Assembly: GCA_012728775.1 (NCBI GenBank) | Contig: JAAYEN010000271.1 | Coordinates: 1-64,000 of the forward strand | Origin: Tissierellia bacterium | GTDB taxonomy: Bacteria; Bacillota_A; Clostridia; Tissierellales; Peptoniphilaceae | Reading direction: 5' to 3' | Length of the DNA: 64,000 bases | Shown: positions 1 to 9,751 of the stretch, in pieces | How positions within the stretch are numbered: position 1 is the stretch's first letter | Layout of the letters: each line of letters opens with the position of its first letter | The notes under the pieces: model-generated | What the model saw: only the letters and a program-made list of their open reading frames with translations | Database searches by the model: none | What the model was told of the DNA's origin: nothing | Made by a program: the position numbers and the translations under genes

Positions 1-399
1 TATCTTAGACCTCTATATGATGCTATATTTGATATGTTGGGAGCGGATTCATTTCATGATTTAGTAGAAAAAAATATCATTGAAGTTGCACCATTAGCAT
101 ATATGAGGGGAAGAACCTTAGATAATGCATATATAATTTTAGACGAAGCTCAAAATACAACTAATGAGCAGATGAAAATGTTTCTTACCAGGCTAGGACA
201 TGGCTCAAAAGCTATAGTTAATGGTGATATTACTCAAATAGATTTAAAAAAGGGGCAAAAATCAGGATTAGTAGAAGTAATAAATATTCTAAAAGATATT
301 AAAGGCGTGGAATTTATTTATCTAGAAAAATCTGATATTGTTAGACATAGAGTGGTACAAAGTATAATTGAAGCATACGAGAGAGCAGAAAAGAAGTAG
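1..399 (+). CDS. phoH: PhoH-like ATPase, C-terminal part (5' end outside window)
   Basis: The reading frame is open from base 1 and ends at the TAG at 397-399, so only about 132 C-terminal residues are visible. They contain the Walker B stretch ILDEAQN followed by [12 protein letters not shown] and the NGDITQIDL sensor region, which are typical of the PhoH family of P-loop ATPases. PhoH proteins are cytoplasmic and have been linked to RNA metabolism; the exact role is not settled. The Walker A motif must lie upstream of the window. The gene sits directly before pgpH and ybeY, the usual Firmicutes order, which supports the call. Confidence 0.92.
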   Translation, partial: YLRPLYDAIFDMLGADSFHDLVEKNIIEVAPLAYMRGRTLDNAYIILDEAQNTTNEQMKMFLTRLGHGSKAIVNGDITQIDLKKGQKSGLVEVINILKDIKGVEFIYLEKSDIVRHRVVQSIIEAYERAEKK

Positions 400-409
400 G
401 TGGGATGAA

Positions 410-2425
410 ATGAAAACAAATAGAAGAAAAAAATTAAATGTAATTATTCTATTAGTTTATTCATTGACCCTATTATTAATATTCAATTTTTTATACAAAG
501 ATACAGCAAATATATCTTTGGGTGAAGTAATTTCAGAAAATATAGTCTCTAAAGAACAATTTGAAAATAAAGAGGCGACAGAATTAAAAAAAATACAAGC
601 TAAAAATTCTGTAGCAAATGTTTATAAAGTTATACCTAATATATCAATTGAAACCAAAAATAAGATTTTCGACTTAAGTAAATCTATAGGAGAACTACGA
701 TATACTAGAGATATGACCAATGCTGAAAAATTAAGATATTTAAAATCCAATAGTCCACTAATTTTGGAGGACGAATCCTTTATTTTTTTAATAGCAGCTA
801 ATTCGGAAGTAACGAATAATATAGTATCTATTTCTAGTGATTTACTTTCAGATACATTTAATAGAGGCGTTAGAGAAAATAATTTGTCATCAGAGTTAGA
901 ATTATTAATTAATTCAGTGGATGATTTAGAAAAAAATGAAAAAGCAAACAATGTAATAAAAGATATATTGAGAAATGCTTTGACACCTAATGAGATTATT
1001 GATGAAGAGAGAACTGAACAGCTAAAAAACCAAGCTGTGGAGCAAGTGGAACCAGTAATTGTTGAAGTTGGGGATATTGTTTTATTAAAAGGTGAAACTA
1101 TTACTGAAGACAAACTAAATCTTTTATTACTATCTGGTAATAATATTTCCGATGGAAATAGAAATATTTTTTTCAGATTTGGCCCATATATCTTTATTTT
1201 GGCATTGACATTTATTTATACTATGTATTTATATACTATAGAAGAATCTGTATATCTTTCTTCTAAGTTTTATATTATATTGATAAGCAATTTATTAGGA
1301 ATTTTGATGAGTAGCATGTTGAGTAGTATTAATATTGTACTAATTCCATCTCTTTTAATAGCTTTAATAGTTAGCTTTTATATAGATAGAAGCTTGGTTT
1401 TAATAAATGGACTTTATTTTAGTATATTGGTTTTTTATTTTGAAAAAATCAATGGAGCAGGACTGACGTATTTAAATATAATTGGAATATTAGTAGTAAT
1501 ATTTATTAATAGAAAGAATAGTAGATACACTAATTTTGTAGTATCGGTGGGGATAACTTTGGTTTCTGCAATTTTATATAATATATTGAATTTAAGTCAT
1601 ATGGAAAATTTTGATTTTTGGGTTAATATTTTACTTGCTGCAGGAACAGGAATAGTATATATGATATTTGCAATAGGTATGAGCTTTATTTGGGAAAATG
1701 CATTTAAAATCCTAACTCCAAATCGCTTACAAGAATTATCAGATACAAATCAACCATTATTAAAACTTTTAGTCGAGAAAGCACCGGGGACCTATCAACA
1801 TTCCCTTATGGTTTCTAATTTAGCTGAAAGTGCTGCTATGGAAATAGGAGCAGATTATCAATTAGTTAAAGCTGGCGCTTTATATCATGACGTGGGCAAG
1901 TTGGTTAATCCTGAATATTTTAAAGAAAACCAATTTGGAATTGAAAATCCTCATAATGAACTAGTTCCTTTAGAAAGTGCTAAGATAATTTTAGATCATG
2001 TAGAAAATGGTAAATTATTGGCTAAAAAATATGGATTACCTAGAGGTATTGTAAAATTTATAGAAGAACACCATGGAGACACTATGGTAAATTATTTTTA
2101 TTACCAAGCTAAACTAGAGGATGAAAGCATTGATGAAAATTTCTTTAAATATAAAGGGAAAAAACCTCAAACTATTGAGACTGCAATAGTTATGATGGCT
2201 GATTCTTGCGAAGCTGCAGTTCGCTCTATTAAAAATAAGACTGAACAAAATATTATAGAGATGATAAATAATGTAGTAGATGGTAAAATAAAGGATAAGC
2301 AATTTATAGAATGTGATTTGAGCTTTTCAGATGTGGAAATAATTAAGGCTGCAATGTTTAAAAGTCTAAAAAGCATTTATCATGAAAGAATTGAATACCC
2401 ATCTGAGGAGATAGAAACGATATGA
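410..2425 (+). CDS. pgpH: 7TM-HD family c-di-AMP phosphodiesterase (PgpH/YqfF)
   Basis: About 671 residues. A single N-terminal membrane segment (about residues 8-27) is followed by an extracytoplasmic 7TMR-HDED domain (to about 245), a block of roughly seven membrane segments (about 250-430), and a cytoplasmic HD domain (about 455-650). The HD domain shows QHSLMVSNLAE, the HDVGK metal motif near residue 491 and EEHHGDTM. The family degrades the second messenger c-di-AMP to pApA. I prefer the ATG at 410, because AGGTGGG sits just upstream at 398-404; an in-frame ATG at 368 would run inside phoH. The stop overlaps the ybeY start by 4 bases, so translation is probably coupled. Confidence 0.93.
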   Translation: MKTNRRKKLNVIILLVYSLTLLLIFNFLYKDTANISLGEVISENIVSKEQFENKEATELKKIQAKNSVANVYKVIPNISIETKNKIFDLSKSIGELRYTRDMTNAEKLRYLKSNSPLILEDESFIFLIAANSEVTNNIVSISSDLLSDTFNRGVRENNLSSELELLINSVDDLEKNEKANNVIKDILRNALTPNEIIDEERTEQLKNQAVEQVEPVIVEVGDIVLLKGETITEDKLNLLLLSGNNISDGNRNIFFRFGPYIFILALTFIYTMYLYTIEESVYLSSKFYIILISNLLGILMSSMLSSINIVLIPSLLIALIVSFYIDRSLVLINGLYFSILVFYFEKINGAGLTYLNIIGILVVIFINRKNSRYTNFVVSVGITLVSAILYNILNLSHMENFDFWVNILLAAGTGIVYMIFAIGMSFIWENAFKILTPNRLQELSDTNQPLLKLLVEKAPGTYQHSLMVSNLAESAAMEIGADYQLVKAGALYHDVGKLVNPEYFKENQFGIENPHNELVPLESAKIILDHVENGKLLAKKYGLPRGIVKFIEEHHGDTMVNYFYYQAKLEDESIDENFFKYKGKKPQTIETAIVMMADSCEAAVRSIKNKTEQNIIEMINNVVDGKIKDKQFIECDLSFSDVEIIKAAMFKSLKSIYHERIEYPSEEIETI

Positions 2426-2868
2426 TAGAAATAATACTTTCTAATGAAACTGAAGAAAAATTGAAACAAGATTACGAAACCTCTATTCACAACACTATTA
2501 ATAGAGTTTGTGAAATAATGAATCTAGAAGGTGATTGGGAAGTTAGTGTTTCTATAGTAAGTCCGGAAGAAATACGTGTATTAAATAAAGAGTATAGAGG
2601 AGTGGATAAGGAAACGGATGTCTTATCATTTCCTCTAGATTTTTATATGGATGTACCTATAAAAATGCTAGGAGATATAGTAATTAACATAGAAAAGATT
2701 AAGTCTCAAGCTTTAGAATTTAATCATTCTGAAGAAAGAGAATTATCATATATGACTGTTCATAGCATGCTTCATCTATTAGGATTTGACCACATAGAAG
2801 AAGAAGATAGAACTGAAATGCGAAATAAAGAAAAGGAAATTATGGAAGTATTGGGAATTTCAAGATGA
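2422..2868 (+). CDS. ybeY: Endoribonuclease YbeY, rRNA maturation factor
   Basis: 148 residues, the usual length. The zinc-binding signature H-x3-H-x5-H is visible as HSMLHLLGFDH near residues 114-124, preceded by the conserved stretch ETDVLSFPLD. YbeY is a single-strand endoribonuclease needed for 16S rRNA 3'-end processing and late 30S quality control. It overlaps pgpH by 4 bases and the next gene by 4 bases, and era, another 30S-assembly factor, lies one gene downstream, as in many Firmicutes. Confidence 0.96.
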   Translation: MIEIILSNETEEKLKQDYETSIHNTINRVCEIMNLEGDWEVSVSIVSPEEIRVLNKEYRGVDKETDVLSFPLDFYMDVPIKMLGDIVINIEKIKSQALEFNHSEERELSYMTVHSMLHLLGFDHIEEEDRTEMRNKEKEIMEVLGISR

Positions 2869-3590
2869 AAAGAGATTACAAACAAAATTTCTTATTAAAT
2901 TTAATAGATTCATTTAATTATGCAATTAATGGATTAATTACTGCAGTTGGTACTGAAAGAAATATGAAGATTCACTATGGGGCAGCTATTATAGTGCTAT
3001 TTAGCTCTTTATTTTTTGATTTAAGCAGAGTGGAGTATATGATACTCATAATTACGATAACTCTAGTTATTGTAACAGAATTAATTAATACAGCCATAGA
3101 AAAAACGGTCGACATGATAACAGAAGAATTCCACCCAATTGCAAAAGTAGTAAAAGATATAGCCGCAGGTGCAGTTTTACTATCGGCGGTAAACTCAGTT
3201 GCCGTAGGATATCTATTATTTTTTGATCGATTAGATGTAGTAAGGTCAGTAGTAATCCTTAGGATTACAAATTCTCCAACTCATTTAACTTTGGTTGCTA
3301 TTTTGTTAGTTTTGGTTTTAACAGTAGGGTTAAAGGCATTTTTTCACAAATTTAGTAAAGGAACGCCGTTACAAGGTGGGGCTGTCAGCGGACACTCATC
3401 CCTAGCATTTTGCTCAGCTACCATAATTTCTACAATGTCAGAAAATATTATAATAACTATTTTGGCTTTTATTATGGCTTTATTAGTGGCTGAAAGTAGA
3501 GTAGAGGGGAAAATTCACTCCACTTTAGAAGTTGTGGCAGGATCAGTGTTAGGAATTTTAATAGGTATTTTGATATTTCAAATTTTATAA
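2865..3590 (+). CDS. dgkA: DgkA-type lipid kinase fused to PAP2-type phosphatase
   Basis: 241 residues in two parts. Residues 1 to about 125 match the DgkA family of small membrane diacylglycerol/undecaprenol kinases, with the conserved segment TELINTAIEKTVDMI and three hydrophobic helices. Residues about 140-241 form a membrane PAP2-like acid phosphatase with the motifs SGHSSLAF (near 174) and SRVEGKIHSTLEVVAGS. Gram-positive DgkA enzymes phosphorylate undecaprenol or diacylglycerol; PAP2 enzymes remove phosphate from lipids such as undecaprenyl pyrophosphate. The fusion would put opposing or sequential lipid-phosphate steps in one membrane protein. The substrates are inferred. It lies between ybeY and era, where dgkA is normally found. 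Confidence 0.88.
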   Translation: MKRDYKQNFLLNLIDSFNYAINGLITAVGTERNMKIHYGAAIIVLFSSLFFDLSRVEYMILIITITLVIVTELINTAIEKTVDMITEEFHPIAKVVKDIAAGAVLLSAVNSVAVGYLLFFDRLDVVRSVVILRITNSPTHLTLVAILLVLVLTVGLKAFFHKFSKGTPLQGGAVSGHSSLAFCSATIISTMSENIIITILAFIMALLVAESRVEGKIHSTLEVVAGSVLGILIGILIFQIL

Positions 3591-3603
3591 AAAGGGGAAA
3601 CAT

Positions 3604-4485
3604 ATGACAAAATCAGGTTTTGTTTCAGTAATAGGAAGACCAAATGTGGGAAAATCCACATTATTAAATAGAATTTTAGGAGAAAAGATTTCCATAATTT
3701 CGGATAAACCACAAACAACTAGGGATAAAATTCAGCTAATATACACAGATGAAAATACTCAAATGATATTTTTGGATACTCCGGGTATGCAAAATCCTAG
3801 GAATAAATTAGGCGAGCATATGCTGAGTACTTCTAGAGGTTCCGTTGGGGAAGCAGATGTAATTTTATATTTAGTAGATACTAGTGAATTTATTGGGTCA
3901 AGAGAAAAAGATATTATAGAGTTTCTTCAAGGAATTGATGTGCCCATAATATTAGTAATTAATAAAATAGATACGATTGAACGAGGGAAAATTTTAGCAT
4001 TAATGGATATGTATAAGGATGTAGAAAATATATCCGAGATAGTTCCTATATCTGCGACAGGTGGGGAAGGCGTAGATGAATTAATTGGAGTTATAAAAAA
4101 ACATCTTCCTGAGGGACCTTTTTTCTATCCAGATGATTATATTACAGATAAATCAGAGAGATTTATAGTTGGAGAAATTATAAGAGAAAAAGCTTTGATT
4201 AATTTAAAAGAAGAAGTTCCCCATGGTATATCAGTTTTAGTAGATAGTATGAAAGAAAAAGAAGATGGAACTTTTGATATCACTGCTACAATTTATTCTG
4301 AGAAAGATTCCCATAAAGGGATAATAATAGGAAAACAAGGGACAATGATAAAAAAAATCCGCCAAGAAGCTACTAGAGATATAGAACGATTTTTAGATTC
4401 TAAAATAACTTTAGAGCTTTGGGTTAAAATTGAGAAAAATTGGAGAGAAAGGGAATCAAAAGTAAAATATTTTGGATACCAATGA
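3604..4485 (+). CDS. era: GTPase Era
   Basis: 293 residues, the usual length. The N-terminal G domain has G1 GRPNVGKST, the switch region QTTRDKIQLIYT, G3 DTPG and G4 NKID. The C-terminal KH RNA-binding domain contains IIIGKQGTMIKKIRQ. Era binds the 3' end of 16S rRNA and acts in 30S maturation. AAAAGGGGAAAC upstream is the ribosome binding site. The 3' end overlaps the proposed recO start by 14 bases, indicating tight coupling. Confidence 0.97.
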   Translation: MTKSGFVSVIGRPNVGKSTLLNRILGEKISIISDKPQTTRDKIQLIYTDENTQMIFLDTPGMQNPRNKLGEHMLSTSRGSVGEADVILYLVDTSEFIGSREKDIIEFLQGIDVPIILVINKIDTIERGKILALMDMYKDVENISEIVPISATGGEGVDELIGVIKKHLPEGPFFYPDDYITDKSERFIVGEIIREKALINLKEEVPHGISVLVDSMKEKEDGTFDITATIYSEKDSHKGIIIGKQGTMIKKIRQEATRDIERFLDSKITLELWVKIEKNWRERESKVKYFGYQ

Positions 4486-5233
4486 ATATATAAGAACGAG
4501 GGGAATAGTTTTATCTGAAGAAAAGTATAAAGAGTCAAGTAAAATAATAAATCTTTTTACAGAAAAAAATGGTAGAATTAATATATTTGCTAGTGGAGTA
4601 TTAAGACCTAAAAGTGGTTTAATGATGGTGTCAGAAAAATTTGTAGAAAGCGACTTTTTACTAACTAGAAGTAAGAATAATTTCTATATCAAGTCTGGAG
4701 AAGTGATTAATTCGAATATTGAATTAGCAAATAATTTACATAAGTATTTTATTGCAGATATGATATGCGAATTGCTTATAAAAACTATGCCAGAAAACTT
4801 AGTGGAAGAAAAGATATACAATCTCACATCTCAAGTGTTTAGTTATTTAAAAGATGATATGGTAAATCCACAAATTTTGAAAATGGGATATCTTCTTAAA
4901 CTTATTTCTTTTTTAGGATTTAGACCCCAATTACAACAATGCGTAGAATGCTCAAGCAAAGACTATTCGAATATGTATTTTTCTCACAGAGATGGTGGGA
5001 TAATTTGTGGAAATTGTTTGGATATTGATGGTGAATATGTTAAACTCAGTAAAGTGGAAATCGAGATTATTTTAAAAATGTTGTATAGTAAATTTTCTGA
5101 CTATGAACAAATGGATATTCCAGAAAATATTATTGGAAGAGTTGATAATTTAGTTTACGATTACATACTATACTGTACAGATATAACAGAATTAGTTTCT
5201 CAAAATAAGTATAAAAAACTGATGGAAATTTAG
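4472..5233 (+). CDS. recO: DNA repair protein RecO
   Basis: 253 residues. The N-terminal OB fold shows the RecO hallmark [23 protein letters not shown]-terminal zinc site is visible as CVECSSKD and GGIICGNC. RecO loads RecA on SSB-coated single-stranded DNA with RecR. The start is uncertain: the frame offers a TTG at 4472 inside the end of era (14-base overlap) and no ATG or GTG close to the expected N-terminus. The family normally begins only a few residues before the GIVL segment, so the TTG fits. Confidence 0.93.
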   Translation: MDTNEYIRTRGIVLSEEKYKESSKIINLFTEKNGRINIFASGVLRPKSGLMMVSEKFVESDFLLTRSKNNFYIKSGEVINSNIELANNLHKYFIADMICELLIKTMPENLVEEKIYNLTSQVFSYLKDDMVNPQILKMGYLLKLISFLGFRPQLQQCVECSSKDYSNMYFSHRDGGIICGNCLDIDGEYVKLSKVEIEIILKMLYSKFSDYEQMDIPENIIGRVDNLVYDYILYCTDITELVSQNKYKKLMEI

Positions 5234-5244
5234 AGGAGGAAAAT

Positions 5245-6123
5245 ATGTATTTTCAAGATTTAATGTTAAAATTAATGAAATATTGGGGGGATCAAGGTTG
5301 CGTTATCTTAGAACCATATGATGTAGAAGTGGGAGCAGGAACTATGAGTCCACATACTTTTTTAAAAGCTTTAGGACCAGAACCTTGGAGAACTGTTTAT
5401 GTAGAGCCTTCTAGAAGACCTGATGATGGAAGATACGGCGATAATCCCAATAGATTATACCAACATCATCAACTACAAGTCATACTAAAACCTACACCTG
5501 ATAATATTCAAGAATTATATTTAAATAGTTTGAAAGCAATTGGAATAGATCCTCAAGTTCATGACATTAGATTTATTGAAGATAATTGGGAATCGCCTAC
5601 ACTAGGTGCGTGGGGATTGGGTTGGGAAGTTTGGATTGATGCTATGGAAATAACCCAGTATACTTATTTTCAACAAGTTGGAGGAATCAACTGTGAATTA
5701 GAATCTGGAGAGTTGACATATGGTTTAGAAAGAATTGCTTTGTATCTCCAAGAAGTAGATAATGTATATGATATTATGTGGAACAAGGATATAAAATATG
5801 GTGATATATTTAAAAAAGCTGAATTCGAACATTCTACTTACAGTTTTGAAACGTCAGATATTGATTTATTAAAAACTTTATTTACCCAGTACGAGACTGA
5901 AGCCAATAGAATACTTGAAGAAACAGAATTAGTACTCCCAGCATACGATTATGTATTAAAATGTTCTCATACTTTTAATTTACTTGATGCAAGGGGAGCT
6001 ATATCTGTATCTGAAAGAACAGGATATATCCAAAGAGTGAGAAACTTGGCTCGAAAAGTGGCTAGTGCATATGTAGCCCAAAGAGAAGCTATGAACTATC
6101 CTTTAATAAAAGAGGAGGTATAA
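5245..6123 (+). CDS. glyQ: Glycyl-tRNA synthetase alpha subunit
   Basis: 292 residues, the usual length for the alpha chain of the bacterial alpha2beta2 glycyl-tRNA synthetase. The N-terminus ([23 protein letters not shown]) and the class II core segments [17 protein letters not shown] and [20 protein letters not shown] are highly characteristic. It provides the aminoacylation site for Gly-tRNA. GAGGAGG precedes the ATG. It is 11 bases downstream of recO and directly before glyS. No T-box leader is visible in front of it, although glyQS in many Firmicutes has one. Confidence 0.98.
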   Translation: MYFQDLMLKLMKYWGDQGCVILEPYDVEVGAGTMSPHTFLKALGPEPWRTVYVEPSRRPDDGRYGDNPNRLYQHHQLQVILKPTPDNIQELYLNSLKAIGIDPQVHDIRFIEDNWESPTLGAWGLGWEVWIDAMEITQYTYFQQVGGINCELESGELTYGLERIALYLQEVDNVYDIMWNKDIKYGDIFKKAEFEHSTYSFETSDIDLLKTLFTQYETEANRILEETELVLPAYDYVLKCSHTFNLLDARGAISVSERTGYIQRVRNLARKVASAYVAQREAMNYPLIKEEV

Positions 6124-6127
6124 ATAA

Positions 6128-8188
6128 GTGCAAGATTATCTATTAGAAATTGGAGTTGAAGAACTCCCATCTACTTATATAAAAAACGCAATAAAACAAC
6201 TTAAGAACGACTTTGAAAAATTGCTAAAAGAAAATGGACTAGAATTTGAAAGTTTAGTAACTTACAGTACGCCTAGAAGACTAACTATAATTGTAAAAAA
6301 TTTGGTGGATTCACAAGAGGATTCTACTGAATTAGTTAAAGGCCCAAGTGCAAAGATTGCATATGATGAATCAGGAAATGCCACAAAAGCTCTTCAAGGA
6401 TTTATGAAATCCCAAGGATTACAAGAGTCTGATATAGAGATAAAAGACGATTATGTATATGGAGAAAAGACCATAAAAGCAAGGTCCTTAGAAGAAATTT
6501 TTCAAGAATCCATACCTAATTTAATAAAGGGAATGAATTTTCCTAAAAATATGAAATGGGGCGGCAAGGATATTCGTTTTGCAAGACCGATAAGATGGCT
6601 AGTTTCTATTTATGGAGAAAATCCATTAGAAATATCTTTGGAAGGTATTACATCTACAAATATCACTAGAGGACATAGATTTTTAGGCTCTAGTGAGATT
6701 GAGATAACAAAACCAAGTGAATATAAAAAACTATTAGAAGAAAATTATGTAATTCCTGATCCAGAAGAAAGACGAAAAATTATAAAAAGAGGAACAGAAC
6801 GTCTGGCTAGAGAAATGTCTGGAGAAATTATTGAAGATAATAGATTATTAGACGAATTAGTAAATATAGTGGAATATCCTACAGCTATACTTGGAAGAAT
6901 AAAAGAAGAACATCTAGAGCTTCCTAGAATTGTAATTACAACTTCTATGAAAGAGCATTTGAGATTTGTTCCTATTTATAAAGATGAAGACACTTTGTTA
7001 CCATATTTTGTTTCGATAGTAAATGGCACTGACAAATACGAAGACGTTGTAATAAAGGGGAATGAAAAGGTACTTGGAGCAAGATTAGAAGATGCAAGGT
7101 TTTTTTACAATGATGATTTAGAACAAAATCTAACAGATTTATCAGATAATTTAGATGGAATAACCTACCATGAAAAATTGGGTTCTATGAAACTAAGAGT
7201 TGAAAGAATTACTCAATTAGTAGAAAAAATTGGAGTTCAATTAGATATTGCAAAAGAATCCAAAGAACAACTCTTAAGAGCAGCTGTTATTTCAAAAGGA
7301 GATTTGCTTACAAAGATGGTAAGTGAATTTACTGAACTTCAAGGAATTATGGGAGAGATATATGCAAAAAATGACGGTGAATGTGCATTAGTTTCCACTG
7401 CTATTAGAGAACAATATATGCCTAGATATGCAGGAGCAGAGTTACCTGAAACAACTATTGGATCAATCTTATCAATTGGTGATAAACTTGATGCTATTTC
7501 AGGAATGTTTGCAATAGGCACTATTCCTACGGGTTCCCAAGATCCTTTTGGTCTAAGAAGGGCAGCTTTGGGTATAATAAATATAATAAGAAACAATAAT
7601 TGGAAAATTTCAATTAAAGAAGCCATAAAGGATTCGTTGTTTATTTATGTCGAAAAAAATAACTTAGTCTTTGATTACCAAGAAGTAAGCGATAGTATTT
7701 ATAATTTTATCTTATCTAGAATAAGAGTAATCCTTCTCGAAGAAGGTGTAAGATATGACTTAGTAGATGCTATATTGGAAACAGAAGATGAAGATATATT
7801 TAATATTTTTAAAAAATCATTTGAATTAAAAAAATGGTTTGAAAATGAAGATATAGAAAAGACTGTAGAGACTTTTACTAGACTAAATAATATAGCAGTA
7901 AAAGGACAAAACACAGATTATAATGTGGAATTATTTAATGAATATGAAGAAAATTTACACGATAAATTTGTCTCAGTTAAATCAGAAATAGAGGAAATTG
8001 GATTAGAAAAGAATTATTTAGAATCTTTAGAAGCAACTACTAAGCTTGTTGAGCCGATAAATGAGTTTTTGGATCATGTCTTGGTATTTGATGAGAACGA
8101 AGAAATTAAAAATAGTAGGCTTGCACTTTTAAAGACGGTTAATGAATTTTTGTTAAAGATTATTGATTTCTCAAAGATAATTGTTTAA
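6128..8188 (+). CDS. glyS: Glycyl-tRNA synthetase beta subunit
   Basis: 686 residues, usual length. The N-terminus YLLEIGVEELPSTYIKNA and the segments RPIRWLVSIYGE, TRGHRFLGS and DPFGLRRAALG are hallmarks of GlyS. The beta subunit carries HD-like and anticodon-binding domains and is required for tRNA recognition. The GTG start at 6128 follows the strong site AGAGGAGGT seven bases upstream, 4 bases after glyQ. Confidence 0.97.
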   Translation: MQDYLLEIGVEELPSTYIKNAIKQLKNDFEKLLKENGLEFESLVTYSTPRRLTIIVKNLVDSQEDSTELVKGPSAKIAYDESGNATKALQGFMKSQGLQESDIEIKDDYVYGEKTIKARSLEEIFQESIPNLIKGMNFPKNMKWGGKDIRFARPIRWLVSIYGENPLEISLEGITSTNITRGHRFLGSSEIEITKPSEYKKLLEENYVIPDPEERRKIIKRGTERLAREMSGEIIEDNRLLDELVNIVEYPTAILGRIKEEHLELPRIVITTSMKEHLRFVPIYKDEDTLLPYFVSIVNGTDKYEDVVIKGNEKVLGARLEDARFFYNDDLEQNLTDLSDNLDGITYHEKLGSMKLRVERITQLVEKIGVQLDIAKESKEQLLRAAVISKGDLLTKMVSEFTELQGIMGEIYAKNDGECALVSTAIREQYMPRYAGAELPETTIGSILSIGDKLDAISGMFAIGTIPTGSQDPFGLRRAALGIINIIRNNNWKISIKEAIKDSLFIYVEKNNLVFDYQEVSDSIYNFILSRIRVILLEEGVRYDLVDAILETEDEDIFNIFKKSFELKKWFENEDIEKTVETFTRLNNIAVKGQNTDYNVELFNEYEENLHDKFVSVKSEIEEIGLEKNYLESLEATTKLVEPINEFLDHVLVFDENEEIKNSRLALLKTVNEFLLKIIDFSKIIV

Positions 8189-8198
8189 GAGGTGAAAA

Positions 8199-8846
8199 GT
8201 GAAACTTACAGATACTCAAAGGGCTATCGTAGAATTTGTAAAAGGCGAAGGTCACAAGAGCCACTCTGAAATTGCTGAAATGTTAGGAGTTGCTAAATCA
8301 GAAATACAAGGAGATTTAGCACTTCTAACGACCTTAGAAATATTAGGTGCAAGACAAGAATATGGCTATTATCATCAAGGAAAAAAGAATTACATATTAT
8401 TTGCTGAACTTTTAAAGTCTTTTCCAATAGAAAATATTATGAGCATGCCAGTAATAATAGAAGAAAGAACTTCTGTATACGATGCTATTGTTACTTTGTT
8501 TTTAGAAAATGTAGGAAGTATTTATATTACGAAACTAGGTTCTTTAGTTGGCGTAATTTCTAGAAAAGATTTACTTAGGGCAGCAATTGGCACCCAGGAT
8601 TTGAATCATACTCCTGTAAACGTTGTTATGACTAGAATGCCAAATATTAAAACAGTTAGTCCGGAGACATCTGTATTCGAATGTGCAAAAATAATTGTTG
8701 AATCACAAATTGACGGAGTTCCTGTGATTGAACGAGATATAAATGATCCAGAAATTATAAGAGTAGTGGGAAGAGTTACTAAAACAAATATTACGAATTT
8801 GTTTGTTAGGATGGGGAATGATTACTTTATAGAGGGAATGATATGA
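8199..8846 (+). CDS. ccpN: CcpN-like HTH-CBS transcriptional regulator
   Basis: 215 residues. An N-terminal winged helix-turn-helix (about 1-60, with HSEIAEMLGVAKSEIQGDL) is followed by two CBS domains (about 75-140 and 145-210). This matches CcpN/YqzB, which represses gluconeogenic genes and senses the energy state through the CBS module. The neighbour downstream is the PPDK regulatory protein, the same pairing as yqzB-yqfL in Bacillus. GTG start at 8199 with AGAGGTG just upstream. It overlaps the next gene by 4 bases. Confidence 0.9.
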   Translation: MKLTDTQRAIVEFVKGEGHKSHSEIAEMLGVAKSEIQGDLALLTTLEILGARQEYGYYHQGKKNYILFAELLKSFPIENIMSMPVIIEERTSVYDAIVTLFLENVGSIYITKLGSLVGVISRKDLLRAAIGTQDLNHTPVNVVMTRMPNIKTVSPETSVFECAKIIVESQIDGVPVIERDINDPEIIRVVGRVTKTNITNLFVRMGNDYFIEGMI

Positions 8847-9661
8847 AATATTTAAAAATTTACGTATTATCCGACTCCATTGGTGAGACGGGAGAACAGA
8901 TAGCAAAAGCTTCACTAAGGCAGTTTGAATTGGATAATTTTGAAATAAAAAGATATCCATATCACAATAATATTGGGATGATAGAACCTGTTTTAGATGA
9001 TGCGGCTAGAGATCCTAATAGTATGATTTTTTACACGACTGTAGAAAAGGAAACCAGAGATTACATTCAGACTAGGGCTAGGGAGTTAAACATTCCCCTT
9101 GTGGACGTAATGGGCCCACCAATGGATACTATGCAAGAAATTCTCGGTAAAGAACCTCTACGTGAACCAGGACTCATTAGAAGACTTGATGAAAACTACT
9201 TTAAAAAAGTTGAATGTATAGAGTTTGCGGTAAACTATGATGACGGTAAAGATCCTAGAGGTGCAAAAAACGCAGATATATGTCTAGTTGGTATTTCTAG
9301 AACCTCAAAGACACCATTAAGTATTTATTTAGCACATAAGCTTTATAAAGTGGCTAATATACCTTTAGTACCAGAAGTTCCAGTTCCTTCAGAAGTATAT
9401 AAAAAAGACAAGAGAAGAGTAATTGGCTTAATTGCAAATCCTTATAAAATTAATGCAATCAGAGAAGAAAGACTCCAGACTCTTGGTTTAAATAATACAG
9501 CTAGTTACTCTCAATTAGATAGGATACAAGAAGAATTAGATTATTCAAAAAGAATAATGAAAGAATTAGATTGTATTGTAGTTGATGTTACAAATAAAGC
9601 CATTGAAGAGACAGCTGGAATTATTATTGACCATATGAAAACCACATTTGAGGATTATTAA
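8843..9661 (+). CDS. Pyruvate, phosphate dikinase regulatory protein (DUF299 kinase/phosphorylase)
   Basis: 272 residues, the usual length. The N-terminus YVLSDSIGETGEQIAKA and the P-loop-like motif GISRTSKTPLS near residue 148 define the DUF299 family. These bifunctional enzymes inactivate PPDK by ADP-dependent phosphorylation and reactivate it by Pi-dependent dephosphorylation. This controls the pyruvate/PEP switch. It is translationally coupled to ccpN. PPDK itself is not in the window. A perfect 8-bp hairpin follows the stop. Confidence 0.95.
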   Translation: MKYLKIYVLSDSIGETGEQIAKASLRQFELDNFEIKRYPYHNNIGMIEPVLDDAARDPNSMIFYTTVEKETRDYIQTRARELNIPLVDVMGPPMDTMQEILGKEPLREPGLIRRLDENYFKKVECIEFAVNYDDGKDPRGAKNADICLVGISRTSKTPLSIYLAHKLYKVANIPLVPEVPVPSEVYKKDKRRVIGLIANPYKINAIREERLQTLGLNNTASYSQLDRIQEELDYSKRIMKELDCIVVDVTNKAIEETAGIIIDHMKTTFEDY

Positions 9662-9672
9662 AGCTTTAATAT

Positions 9673-9692
9673 GCCACAGGAATACCTGTGGC
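9673..9692 (+). terminator. Hairpin after the PPDK regulator gene
   Basis: A perfect 8-bp stem, GCCACAGG with CCTGTGGC and an AATA loop, lies 11 bases after the stop codon. The following sequence, TTACTGTATTGT, is only partly T-rich, so termination may be incomplete. This is the only sizeable break in the first 15 kb and a candidate promoter follows it. Confidence 0.55.
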
Positions 9693-9707
9693 TTACTGTA
9701 TTGTAAT

Positions 9708-9737
9708 TTGTTATAAAATGCTCCATTAGGGTATAAA
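9708..9737 (+). promoter_or_regulatory. Candidate sigma-A promoter before dgt
   Basis: TTGTTA at 9708-9713 and TATAAA at 9732-9737 are separated by 18 bases. The position, between the hairpin after the PPDK regulator and the dgt ribosome binding site, supports a promoter for the dgt-dnaG-sigA-trmK-nif3 run. Assigned from consensus similarity only. Confidence 0.45.
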
Positions 9738-9751
9738 ATATTAAGTAATAG

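Noticed and set aside
622..1113. 163-codon - strand frame inside pgpH
   Set aside because: Lies wholly opposite a well-supported gene and has no recognisable domain or start signal.
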